From: Chamaelirium japonicum
Taxonomy: Eukaryota; Streptophyta; Magnoliopsida; Liliales; Melanthiaceae
NCBI GenBank assembly: GCA_947650365.1
Contig: OX393549.1
Location: 26,244,709-26,308,708, forward strand
DNA length: 64,000 nucleotides
Direction: 5' to 3'
Part shown: positions 47,021 through 58,736 of the stretch, piece after piece
Numbering within the stretch: the stretch's first letter is position 1
Layout: each line of letters starts with the position of its first letter
Position numbers and translations under genes: made by a program
The notes under the pieces: generated by a model
What the model was told of the DNA's origin: nothing
What the model saw: the letters and a program-made list of their open reading frames with translations, nothing else
The model's database searches: none

Positions 47021-49634
47021 TCGGCATCCGATAATTCAAAGTTGGAATTATTCCATATTTCAGACTTGCGAGCAGGTTCTAATTGGATATTTGACCAATT
47101 TACGCTCCGATTCACCGATTTAGAGTCTAAGTGTTGGAAAATCATAAGTTAGCGTGTTTCGGATATGAAATAGGTTTGGATTCGATCCGATCGTCATCGG
47201 ATCGGCATCCGATAATTCGAACTTGGAATTATTCCGTATTTCGGACTTGCGAGCGAGTTCTAATTGGATATTTGACCAATTTGCGCTCCGATTCACCGAT
47301 TTAGAGTCTAAGTGTTGGAAAATCATAAGTTAGCGTGTTCCGGATATGAAATAGGTTTGGATTCGATCGGATCATCATCGGATCGGCATCCGATAATTCG
47401 AAGTTGGAATTATTCCGTATTTCGGACTTGCGAGCGGGTTCTAATTGGATATTTGACCAATTTACGATCCGATTCACCGATTTACAGTCTAAGTATTGGA
47501 AAATCATAACTTAGCATTTTTCGGATATGAAATAGGTTTGGATTCGATCGGATCGTCATCGAATCGGCATCCAATAATTCGAACTTGGAATTATTCCGTA
47601 TTTCGGACTTGCGAGTGAGTTCTAATTGGATATTTGACCAATTTACGCTATGATTCATCGATTTAGAGTCTAACTGTTGGAAAATCATAACTTAGCGTGT
47701 TTCGGATATAAAATAGGTTTGGATTCGATTGGATCATCATCGGATCGGCATCCGATAATTCGAAGTTGGAATTATTCCGTATTTCGGACTTACGAGCGGG
47801 TTCTAATTGGATATTTGACCAATTTACGCTCCGATTCACCGATTTAGAGTCTAAGTGTTGGAAAATCATAAGTTAGCGTGTTTCGGATATGAAATAGGTT
47901 TGGATTCGATCCGATCGTTATCGGATCGGCATCCGATAGTTCGAAGTTGGAATTATTCCGTATTTCGGACTTGCGAGCGGGTTCTAATTGGATATTTGAC
48001 CAATTTACGATCCGATTCACCGATTTAGAGTCTAAGTGTTGGAAAATCATAACTTAGCGTGTTTCGGATATGAAATAGGTTTGGATTCGATCGGATCGTC
48101 ATCGGATCGGCATCCGATAATTCGAAGTTGGAATTATTCCGTATTTCGGACTTGCAAGCGGGTTCTAATTGGATATTTGACCAATTTACGCTCCGATTCA
48201 CCGATTTAGAGTCTAAGTGTTGGAAAATCATAAGTTAGCGTGTTTCGGATATGAAATAGGTTTGGATTCGATCGGATCGTCATCGGATCGGCATCCGATA
48301 ATTCGAAGTTGGAATTATTCCGTATTTCGGACTTGCGAGCGAGTTATAATTGGATATTTGACCAATTTACGCTCCGATTCACCGATTTAGAGTGTAAGTA
48401 TTGGAAAATCATAACTTAGCGTGTTTCGGATATGAAATAGGTTTGGATTCGATCGGATCGTCATCGGATCGGCATCCGATAATTTGAACTTGGAATTATT
48501 CCATATTTCGGACTTTCGAGCGAGTTCTAATTGGATATTTGACCAATTTACGCTCCGATTCACCGATTTAGAGTCTAAGTGTTGGAAAATCATAAGTTAG
48601 CGTGTTTCGGATATGAAATAGGTTTGGATTCGATCGGATCGTCATCGGATCGGCATCCGATAATTTGAAGTTGGAATTATTCCGTATTTCGGACTTGCGA
48701 ACGAGTTATAATTGGATATTTGACCAATTTACGCTCCGATTCACCGATTTAGAGTCTAAGTGTTGGAAAATCATAAGTTAGCGTGTTTCGGATATGAAAT
48801 AGGTTTGGATTCGATCCGATCATCATCGGATCAGCATCCGATAATTCGAAGTTGGAATTATTCCATATTTCGGACTTGCGAGCGGGTTCTAATTGGATAT
48901 TTGACCAATTTACGCTCCGATTCACCGATTTAGAGTCTAAGTGTTGGAAAATCATAAGTTAGCGTGTTTCGGATATGAAATAGGTTTGGATTCGATCCGA
49001 TCGTCTTCGGATCGGCATCCGATAATTCGAAGTTAGAATTATTCCTTATTTCGGACTTGCGAGCGAGTTATAATTGGATATTTGACCAATTTACGCTCCG
49101 ATTCACCGATTTAGAGTCTAAGTGTTGGAAAATCATAAGTTAGCTTGTTTCGGATATGAAATAGGTTTGGATTCGATCGGATCGTCATCGGATCGGCATC
49201 CGATAATTCGAAGTTGGAATTTTTCCGTATTTTGGACTTGCGAGCGGGTTCTAATTGGATATTTGACCAATTTATGCTCCGATTCACCGATTTAGAGTCT
49301 AAGTGTTGGAAAATCATAAGTTAGCGTGTTTCGGATATGAAATAGGTTTGGATTTGATCCGATCGTCATCGGATCGACATCCGATAATTCAAAATTTGAA
49401 TTATTCCGTATTTTGGACTTGCGAGCGGGTTCTAATTGGATATTTGACCAATTTACGATTTGATTCACCGATTTAGAGTCTAAGTATTGGAAAATCATAA
49501 CTTAGCGTGTTTCAGATATGAAATAGGTTTGGATTCGATCGGATCGTCATCGGATCGGCATCCGATAATTCGAAGTTGAAATTATTCCGTATTTCGGACT
49601 TGCGAGCGGGTTCTGAGTGTTGGAAAATCATAAG
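47021..49634 (-). repeat. 181-bp tandem array, part L2, ~14 units
   Basis: This continues the L1 array after the solo LTR, starting in mid-unit at TCGGCATCCG. It ends with a partial unit at about 49634, just 3' of the TNPA-like gene. The junction sequence toward the gene (AATATGATCTAAACTCAAAT) is also found at the array start in copy A. Confidence 0.96.
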
Positions 49635-49711
49635 TGTGATAATATGATCTAAACTCAAATTAGTAAGATTCATATTTTTTACTAATATTATAAACTTTAG
49701 TAAGTACCTGA

Positions 49712-51406
49712 TCATGAGCCACCGCTAGACCAGCTTATGAAGTCATTAAGCCGACGCTCCAGTTCCTTGCGAGTTTCTCTTTCCTCATCGAGGGCCTTCT
49801 TCTCCGCCTCAACACTCTGCTCGAGGGCCTGCCTCTGCTCTCGCTCTGCCTCAATCCTCTACTCGAGGGCCTGCCTCTGCTCTCGCTCCGCGTCTAGCGC
49901 AGACTGCAGCTGAGTGATAGCACCGGTCTGGGTGTCCCGTGCCCTCGAGCGCATACCCTCTCGTCCAAAGTAGGAGGAGGGCGTGACTCCAAGGCCCGTA
50001 CAGAGGACACGGCCGTGCGTGGCAGGTCTCAGCACAGTATCCATCGCTGAGTCGATAGATACTGAGCTGGAGAAGGAGCCGGCCTCGCCCGACGGGGTCA
50101 CCAGAAGTCGCATCCTCTCCTATATAAAAATAACCAATGATATTCAATGATATTTTATGGCATATGTATAAGAATATATTAACAATAATTTAATTACTTA
50201 CCACTTGCGAGGCAACTCTGTCGTCCAGAAATGCCCCATCGATATGCCGCCTCCTAGAGGCCTCAAAAAGGTCAATCCTATTAGGCTCGTGGCCCAAGGA
50301 CTGTGTCTGTTGGATATATAAAATAAATAGATGAGTTAATATAACATGTATAGAGCTTTAAATAATAACAATATTTGTATCATTTACCAGCTGCTGGGCA
50401 AGCTGGGGCATGGAGGTCCTCCCCTTCACTGGAGCAGGTGTCGTCGAGGCACTTCTATTCTGCTTGCCTATAGCATATTTCCTCTGTGTCAATCGATTAA
50501 ATTTTGAAACATCAATATAAATTTTTAGAAAAACATTAAAACAAGTACGAATCAACAAAATTATAATTATACCTGAAAGCTAGGGGTGGCCCAGTGAGCG
50601 ACCAAAAACTGTAGAATGTGTAGCGGTGACGCGTCTCTCATCCCGGCCGCAGCCTGTACCTCCTCAGCCGGCTGGCCGACCAAGTAACCGTAGAGCTGGT
50701 AGAGCTCGTGACGGTAATCCCTGTACCGCTCACCCATCATCTTCCACAAGTCCTCCCGATGGGTGTCGGTTTTCATGTTCTCCTATTTAAATTTCTCCTG
50801 TAAAATCAATTTGGAAACAAGTCATTTTATCAAATCAAATTATAAAGAAGTACGATATTATTCTAAAATGTTTTAATGAAACTAACGTACCAAAAACTAC
50901 TGATACATCCTCTCCTTATAGGATGCATCAATGTTCTTCCACCCCCTTAACCCCACAATCGGGGCATTCCTCTCCTCCCGTACTATAATGCCGACCCACG
51001 TGGCGGCGTCAAAAGCGTGCTCGCCCACAAAGGTCATGCCGCTCCATTGTAGGGAAAGCGACTCGCGTAAGGCCGACAAGCGCCGGGCCGTCGTCACGCC
51101 CCGGTTGCCTACGTGCCTGGTGATCCTCGACCCTGCAAATAAAATATACATCAGTACTGAAGAAGTATTTACAACATGTATAAAACTTTAGATCTAAACA
51201 TTACCAGTGGGCGTAGACGCTGTAGCCGAGTGCTGAGCACTGCTCGAAGCTCCGGAGGTTGCGACAACATCAGGAGCTGGTGTGGAGAGAGGAATAACAC
51301 TACCAGATCCGGACGGCTCAGCCTCGGACCCTGGGGTGGCAGCCGGAGCGCTCCGAGCTACCCCACCCCTGCCTCTGCCTCTACGAATATATGACCGTGA
51401 TGCCAT
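49712..51406 (-). pseudogene. TNPA/Ptta-like CACTA protein gene
   Basis: Six exons by GT-AG sites, phase and comparison with copy A: 51205-51406, 50891-51132, 50573-50797, 50388-50483, 50202-50306 and 49712-50119. The N-terminus is Arg/Gly- and Ser/Thr-rich (MASRSYIRRGRGRGG). Then come GNRGVTTARRLSALRESLSL, GWKNIDASYKERMYQ, THREDLWKMMGERYRDYR, HWATPSFQ and LGHEPNRIDLFEASR, the Transposase_24/Ptta pattern (PF03004), and a C-terminal coiled coil. Three in-frame TAG codons break it, at 50897-50899, 50783-50785 and 49859-49861. At the second, copy A reads TGG. Expected role: binding subterminal repeats during transposition. The protein is otherwise complete. Confidence 0.85.
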
Positions 51407-51606
51407 CTGAAATAATTTAATTTACATATGAAACACTAAGATTTACATATGAAACAATATGAAACAGTTTGATTTATATATGAAACAGTAAGATTTACAT
51501 ATGAAACAATATGAAACAGTTTGATTTACATATGAAACAGTATGATTTATGAAACAATATAAAACAGTTTGATTTACATATGAAACAATATGATTTACAT
51601 ATGAAA
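51407..51606. repeat. AT-rich ~21-bp repeats upstream of the TNPA-like gene
   Basis: TTTACATATGAAACA and variants recur about every 20-30 bp, with occasional doubled AATATGAAACAG. The same motif borders the other side of array R. Confidence 0.85.
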
Positions 51607-53410
51607 CAGTTATAATTGGTCAAATATCCAATTATAACTCGCTCGCAAGTCCGAAATACGGAATATAATTCCAAGTTCGAATTATCGCATGCCGATTCGA
51701 TGACGATCGGATCGAATCCAAACCTATTTCATATCCAAAACACGCTAACTTATGATTTTCCAACACTTAGACTCTAAATCGGTTAATCGGATCATAAATT
51801 GGTCAAATATCCAATTAGAACCCGCTCGCAAGTCCGAAATACGGAATATAATTCCAAGTTCGAATTATTGGATGCCGATCCGATGATGATCGGATCGAAT
51901 CCAAACCTATTTCATATCCGAAACACGCTAACTTATGATTTTCCAACACTTAGACTCTAAATTGGTGAATCGGATCGTAAATTGGTCAAATATCCAATTA
52001 GAACCCGCTTGCAAGTCCGAAATACGGAATAATTTCAACTTCGAATTATCGGATGCCGATCCAATGACGATTCGATCAAATCCAAACATATTTCATATCC
52101 GAAACACGCTAACTTATGATTTTCCAACACTTAGACTCTAAATCGGTGAATCGGATCGTAAATTGGTCAAATATCCAATTAGAACCCGCTCGCAAGTCCG
52201 AAATACGGAATAATTCCAAGTTCGAATTATCGGATGCCGATCCGATGACGATCCGATCGAATCCAAACCTATTTCATATCCGAAACACGCTAACTTATGA
52301 TTTTCCAACACTTAGACTCTAAATCGGTGAATCGGAGCGTAAATTGGTCAAATATCCAATTAGAACCCGCTCGCAAGTCCGAAATACAAAATAATTCCAA
52401 GTTCGAATTATCGGATGCCGATCCGATGACGATCCGATCAAATCCAAACCTATTTCATATCTGAAACACGCTAAGTTATGATTTTCCAACACTTAGACTC
52501 TAAATCGGTGAATCGGAGCGTAAATTGGTCAAATATCCAATTATAACTCGCTCGCAAGTCCGAAATACAGAATAATTCCAAGTTCGAATTATCGGATGCC
52601 GATCCAATGACGATCCGATCGAATTCAAACCTATTTCATATCCGAAACACGCTAACTTATGATTTTCCAACACTTAGACTCTAAATTGGTGAATCGGATC
52701 GTAAATTGGTCAAATATCCAATTAGAACCCGCTCGCAAGTCCGAAATACGGAATAATTCAACTTCGAATTATCGGATGCCGATCCGTTGATGATCCGATC
52801 GAATCCAAACCTATTTCATATCTGAAACACGCTAACTTATGATTTTCCAACACTTAGATTCTAAATCGGTGAATCGGAGCGTAAATTGGTCAAATATCCA
52901 ATTAGAACTCGCTCGCAAGTCCGAAATACGGAATAATTCCAAGTTCGAATTATCGGATGCCGATCCGATGACGATCCGATCGAATCCAAACCTATTTCAT
53001 ATCCGAAACACGCTAAGTTATGATTTTCCAACACTTAGACTCTAAATCGGTGAATCGGATCGTAAATTGGTCAATTATCCAATTAGAACCCGCTTGCAAG
53101 TCCGAAATACGGAATAATTCCAATTTCGAATTATCGGATGCCGATCCGATGACGATCCGATCGAATCCAAACCTATTTCATATCCGAAACACGCTAACTT
53201 ATGATTTTCCAACAGTTAGACTCTAAATCGGTGAATCGGAGCGTAAATTGGTCAAATATCCAATTAGAACCCGCTCGCAAGTCCGAAATACGGAATAATT
53301 CCAAGTTCAAATTATCGGATGCCGATCCGATGACGATCGGATCGAATCCAAACCTATTTCATATCCGAAACATGCTAACTTATGATTTTCCAACACTTAG
53401 ACTCTAAATC
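51607..53410 (+). repeat. 181-bp tandem array R, ~10 units, inverted relative to L1/L2
   Basis: Same unit as L1/L2 but on the opposite strand (ATGATTTTCCAACACTTAGA at 51935, 52116, 52839, 53020 and 53201, among others). It lies between the TNPA-like and TNP2-like genes, so the TNPA-like gene is enclosed by opposed arrays. Confidence 0.95.
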
Positions 53411-53595
53411 GGTGAATCGATCGGATCTTAAATCGGTGAAACGATATGATTTACATATGAAACGGTATGATTTACATATGAATCGGTGAAATGGTATGAT
53501 TTACATATGAAACAATATGATATACATATGAAACAATATGATTTATATATGAAACAATTTGATTTAAATATGAAACAATTTGATTTACATACGGT
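53411..53595. repeat. AT-rich ~21-bp repeats downstream of TNP2
   Basis: ATGATTTACATATGAAACAA and variants, as at 51407-51606. GAATCGGTGAAA fragments of the 181-bp unit are mixed in, so array R appears to have grown inside this simple repeat. Confidence 0.8.
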
Positions 53596-56500
53596 CTAGT
53601 CATTTTCTGTCTCATCTCTGTCACTCTCATCGCTTCCCTCTTCTATTATTTGATATGCATTCGCTGTCCAGTTTATATTGTTGACATCTTCATTTTCGTC
53701 GTGCACTGCGTCGACAATGATTATCTCATCATTCTGGTATGCATCCAAATCATCATCGACGACCCCTGCATCCTTATCTCCCATGTCATAAAAATCTCTG
53801 GGTGGTGACCTGACTACAATTTGCTAACCTGGAGAGGTATTATCCGGTGCATAAAATATCTGTTGCGCTTGAGAGGCAAGAATGAATGGATCTTCATATT
53901 GGGTATTCAATCTCTTGCCAGTGTTGATGCTGATAAAACCGTATTTGTCGATATTATAACCAGTCTCGCGATTATTAACATCATACCAATCGCATTTGAA
54001 TAATACGATCCGATTTTGGCCAAGGAATTTAATCTCGAGAATCTCGTTGAGGACGCCGTAGAAGTCGATATTTTCTAATTCTTCTTGCTCACCGTTGACG
54101 ACAACCCCACTATTTTGGATTCTTCGTGATTTTTCACTATCTTTCGTCCGATATCTATAACCGTTCATGATATAACCATCGTACGATATTCCGTCTTGCA
54201 AAGGACTACAAGATAAGCGTCAGAGATCCTCATTCATCAGCGGATCGTGGTTGTCGTGCAGCTCCTGTGCCTATAATAACCATATGACATTCATGATATG
54301 AACACATAATTATTGTTCGGTAATGGATGTCAATGAAATTCAGTAATGATATGAATACTTACGTGTTTCTCGAACCACGATGGGAATTCACGATCATGAA
54401 TTTGGGGAGCATTTCGAGTACCCCGATTATTAATGATGGCTTTATGCTTCCTGTTTTACCGGTTATGAATTAGATTATAATTAGCACATATACTTAATGA
54501 ATGGACTGAAAGAATGAGTAAATGATCATAAAATGCTTACTCAATGAATGGCCACACTTCATCACATTGGCACAACACATACATATGTGCCTGTTGAATC
54601 TCATCTACAGACAATCGACGGGTTTTGCCTCCTCCTATCGGTCTACCCATTTCGGCAAATATAGACAGACCCCCATCGAAGTCTATTGGACCACCGTAAT
54701 AGTTCTGCTCAAGTTGATTGAATCGCGTGTCTATACCATGTAGGTATCTTGAGCAGAATGTTAGACATTCTTCTGCTAGGTATCCTTCAGCAATTGATCC
54801 CTCCGGATGACTTTTATTACGAACATATGATTTCAATATTCGCAAGTACCTAATTTGAGAAAAAAATATTTGGATGAATATCAAGAACGATCAAATACAT
54901 TGTGCGAATGAGACGAGTTGATTACCTCTCGATAAAATACATCCACCGGTAATAAACTGGGCCGTCGAGTTTGGCCTCATTTGCCAAGTGAACGGTCAAA
55001 TGCACCATGACATCAAAGAAGGAAGGTGGAAATATCATCTCTAACTTGCACAATGTGAGCGCAATATCCCTCTCCATCTGTTCAAGTTGGTCCACTCTAA
55101 GTACCTTCGAGCATAACTGTCTGAAAAAAGTGCTGAGCTCAATTAACGGACCGGACACCTGTTCGGTTAAATTCCCACGTATAGCAAGAGATAACAATCG
55201 CTGCATAAGAACATGACAATCGTGGCTCTTTAATCCAGACAACTTCCGGCCGTTCTCTTGCACGCATCGTGCAATATTCGAAGAATAACCGTCTGGCGTT
55301 TTCACAGACCGTAGGAATGCACATAAGACTGCCTTTTGCTGTGAGCTCATGGTGTAGCATGCAACTGGCAACACATACTTATCCCCAATCTCTTGGGGAT
55401 GAAGTAATTTTTGGATGCCCAACTCCTTAAGATCGAGACGAGATTTAAGATTATCCTTCGTCTTACCGTCGAGATTCAGCAGTGTTTCTATAATGTTATC
55501 ACACACATTTTTCTCGATATGCATGACATCCAAGTTATGCCGCAAGAGTAGGCTGCTCCAGTACGGTAGTTTAAAAAAAATACTCTTCTTCTTCCAGTTA
55601 TGCTCACGCGTAGAATCTTCATGCATTCTCTTCTTTTTACCTTTTCCATGTGCCACGGCATCAAGCTGATCCAATTCGCACAAGACTTCTACCCCCGAAA
55701 GCTGCTCCGAGGCCTTTGCAAGTTCCTTCTTGCCGTTGAAAGCTCTTTTGTTTTGCCTCCACTTATGGCCGTCAACAAGGAATCTTCGATGGCCCATATA
55801 ACAGAACTTGCCTCCGTTCTTCAACCGTAATGAATCTGTCTTCTTTTTGCATATAGGGCACGCCAATTTTCCTTTAGTACTCCACCCGGATAAGTTGGCA
55901 TATGCAGGAAAATAGTTGATGGTCCATAGAAGTGCCGCATGCATTCGAAAATTCTGGCGCAACGAGGCATCATACGTATCGGCCCCAACTTCTCATAACT
56001 CGTTCAACTCCTCAATCAACGGCTGCAAGTAAACGTCAATATCATTACCAGGCGACTTGGGTCCGGGAATAAGCAAGGAGAGCATTGTGTATGGCTTTTT
56101 TAAGCACATCCAGGGAGGCAAATTGTATGGAACTAGGACAACTGGCCAAATGTTGTACGACATACTCATATTCCCAAAGGGATTGAAGCCATCGCTAGCA
56201 AGCCCTAACCTGACGTTGCGAACTTCACATGTGAATTCAGGATAGGTATGATCAAAATCTTTCCACGTCAGAGAGTCGGTCGGATGTCTCATAATCCCGT
56301 CATATGTACGTTCTCGTGCATGCCACCTCATGTGCTCAGCAGTCTTCGATGACATAAACAACCTCTGAAGCCTGTCCCTGAGCGGGAAGTATAGGAGAAC
56401 CTTTGCAGATACATTTTTCTTCCTTCGACTGGTACTAGACTCGGCATCCGTCTCTTTATATCTCGTTGCTCCGCATATGTGGCATGACCGCACATGTTCG

Positions 56501-57195
56501 TACTCTTTCCGGTACAACATACAATCGTTCACGCATGCATCAATTTTCTCATAACCCAGACCGAGATCTTTAATTGTCTTCTTCACCTCGTAGAATGATT
56601 TCGGTATTGTCTCACCCATAGGAAAAGCCTCTTTCAGCAACTCTACCAACATATTAAATGACTTATTACTCCAACCATTGAGGCACTTCAAATGAAGAAG
56701 CTTTATAGTGAAAGAGAGTTTTGAAAACTTCTCACACCCCGGGTATAGAGGTTGTTCGGCATCTTTAAGCAATCTGTAGAACTTGTCCGCTTCGATATTG
56801 GGCTGATCACCTGACGGTGTTTCCGTGCCTATTCCACCTTGCAAATCATGTATCATACCCTGCATGTCATCATCATCGTCTGTATTAATATTATCATCAG
56901 CGATCACTGTGTTTGAAGTTTCACCGTGAGCTGCCATGGGGACTGCATCTAGCTCCTTACCGTGCGAGAACCAACGGGTATAGCTAATGTCAATACCACG
57001 CATTACCAGATCAACCTCACATTCCTCTCGAACCTTCCTAGTCACCCTTCCGCAGTCTATACAGGGACACACAATTTTTCCATCAAGCGGTGCAAGACGC
57101 TCAAATGCAAAATCCAGAAATTTCCTGACTCCTTCTCTGTACTCTTGGCTTATGCGATTCGAATTACGCATCCAACTCTTATTGATCGAAGACAT
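53596..57195 (-). pseudogene. TNP2-like CACTA transposase gene
   Basis: Four exons with GT-AG introns and consistent phase: 54926-57195, 54541-54849, 54363-54450 and 53596-54264, about 1,110 codons, the usual TNP2 size. The N-terminus is the transposase-associated domain (PF13963: MSSINKSWMRNSNRISQEY, VCPCIDCGRV). The core is Transposase_21 (PF02992) with ASDGFNPFGNMS, LACPICKKKT and HNLDVMHIEKNVCDNI. A DUF4218-like and a DUF4216-like region follow (FKCDWYDVNN), and the tail is acidic. Three in-frame stops break it: TGA 55993-55995 (ELNEL*EVG, family Trp), TGA 54220-54222 and TAG 53824-53826 (SPG*QIV, probably Trp). All fit single C-to-T or G-to-A changes. It would cut and rejoin CACTA ends. 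Confidence 0.92.
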
Positions 57196-57733
57196 CTTCG
57201 TCTATCTGGCTATACAACACCTGACATATAATTTCAAACAATGTTATAAGACTCCGCACAATTTCGGTTTCGGTTCCCGGGTATGGAACACCGAACCAAA
57301 ACTTCTACAGGCCATCCACATCCCTAATGGATGAGTGTATTATGATGAGTAGACTAGTCACATAGTAAACCTAGGGTTGCTGGCCAGCATTTGAACTGCT
57401 GATACTTCGAATGCTAGGCATAGCACCAAAGTTATGCGACAGTAAGTCAACAAGTCAGGGAGCCTCATCAAGTAAACACTTGGGGTCTGACGGTTCTCTC
57501 TGTCGCTCGAGTAGATTTATGGCTTTAGCATACCTCATATCACACCGAACCGACAAAAACCGACCATTTCGGTTTCGGTTTCGGTTTCGGTTTTGATTTT
57601 TCGTAAACCAAAAAAAATATAACCGACAAAACCCACACCGAAACCGACCGACAAAACCGACGCTCACCCTAGTCTAAAAACTACATTTTGCCCCCCATTC
57701 CCCCATTCAATTCAGTTTTGATAGGATAAAAAT
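57196..57733. other. TNP2 upstream region: possible 5' UTR intron with old LTR-like and (TTTCGG)n sequence
   Basis: On the minus strand TTATATGTCAG at about 57226 is a possible acceptor just 5' of the ATG. 57300-57535 resembles a piece of the copia 3 LTR (AGGCCATCCA, GGGTCTGACGGTTCTCTCTG), much diverged. 57565-57595 is a TTTCGG run. No gene is seen. Confidence 0.35.
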
Positions 57734-57948
57734 CAATGTTTTAAAACACGAAAACTCGACTCGACTCGAAACCTTAATGAGTCGAGTAGACACGACAACT
57801 CGGCTAAAACCCGACAAAACTCGAGTCGGATCGAAACTCAGCCGAGTCGGATCGAAACTCGAGTTTTGGACCGAGTCGGATCGAAACTCAGCCGAGTCGA
57901 GTCGACTCGGCCGAGTTTCGAGTCGACTCGGCGAGTTTTAAAACAGTG
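57734..57948. mobile_element. hAT-like foldback MITE, 215 bp
   Basis: Ends are CAATGTTTTAAAAC and, inverted, CACTGTTTTAAAAC. A 7-bp duplication, TAAAAAT, flanks them (57727-57733 and 57949-57955). The inside is made of CGAGTCGGATCGAAACTC repeats that pair with each other. The CAnTG end and 7-8 bp duplication fit the hAT superfamily. Confidence 0.75.
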
Positions 57949-57955
57949 TAAAAAT

Positions 57956-58736
57956 TACCAAATGAGGGAATTAACCAGTTTTGATAAGATAAAAATTACT
58001 CATATGAATGAATTGGAATAACTCATATGAATCGTATGATAATAACTCATATGAATGAATCATATGAATGGATACATTCCCATTCAATTCCCCCCATTCA
58101 ATTCAGTTTTGATAAGATAAAAATTATCAAATAAGTATGCAATTTTCATAAGGGAATTCAGTACGTAGATGACAAAATTAGTATGCAATTTTGATAAGAT
58201 AACATTTCAAACTTTAGTATACAATTTGGAACAAATTAACCTAAGGAGGAAAGGGAGGAGGAGGAGGAGCTCACCAGCGATGGTCGGCAGGCTTCGAGAA
58301 GGAGGAGGAGCACTGGTGTCGCAGTCGGTGGCGCAAGAAAGGGGAGGGGTGGCCGGAGGTGCAAGGGAGGGGATGGGTGGCCGGCCGGAGGGGGGGTTTA
58401 GATCGAGAGAGAGAGAGAGGTGAGGGGAGGAAGTAGAGAGAGAGAGAGAGAGAGAGGGAAGGCTAGGGAGGCCGGGGAGGGGGGGAGGAGGCCGGGGAGA
58501 GAGAGAGAGAGGCCCGGGAGGCCGGGGAGGGGCAAAGGTCGAGAGGGGGATGGGTGGCCGGGAGGGGAATGGGTGGCCGGAGGGGATCGTGCGGCTGCCG
58601 GAGGGGGACGGGGTCGCCGGACGGGTCGGGTCGATCGGTGAGAGAGAGAGAGAGAGAGATTCAGAGAGGGGCGCCATATTCGGTCGAAACAGAAAAAGAA
58701 ACGGGGTGGCGCACTGTTAGGTATATTAGACGGGTT
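57956..58736 (-). promoter_or_regulatory. CACTA promoter / 5' leader candidate for TNP2
   Basis: 58000-58080 has AACTCATATGAATGA repeats. 58245-58680 on the minus strand is C/T-rich, with CT runs, and ends in CGCTGGTGAGCTCC (about 58279), a good 5' splice donor. This would suit a first non-coding exon of TNP2 spliced to the acceptor near 57226. The long open frame here is low-complexity Ser/Pro/Leu text and is not taken as a gene. Confidence 0.35.

Noticed and set aside
43219-53407. Dozens of 60-70 codon frames beginning MIFQHLDSKSVNR in the 181-bp arrays
   Set aside because: They recur because the repeat recurs. The period is not a multiple of three, so each frame runs into the next unit and stops. 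No start context or domain is seen.
43200-53410. Centromeric satellite array
   Set aside because: The period is centromere-like, but the array lies within CACTA ends and is shared with copy A, so it belongs to the transposon.
57565-57595. Telomere-like repeat
   Set aside because: The unit is TTTCGG, not the plant telomere TTTAGGG, and only about five units are present within a transposon.
58207-58677. 156-codon Ser/Pro/Leu-rich minus-strand frame
   Set aside because: Low-complexity CT-rich DNA upstream of TNP2. It lacks homology and is better read as a leader.
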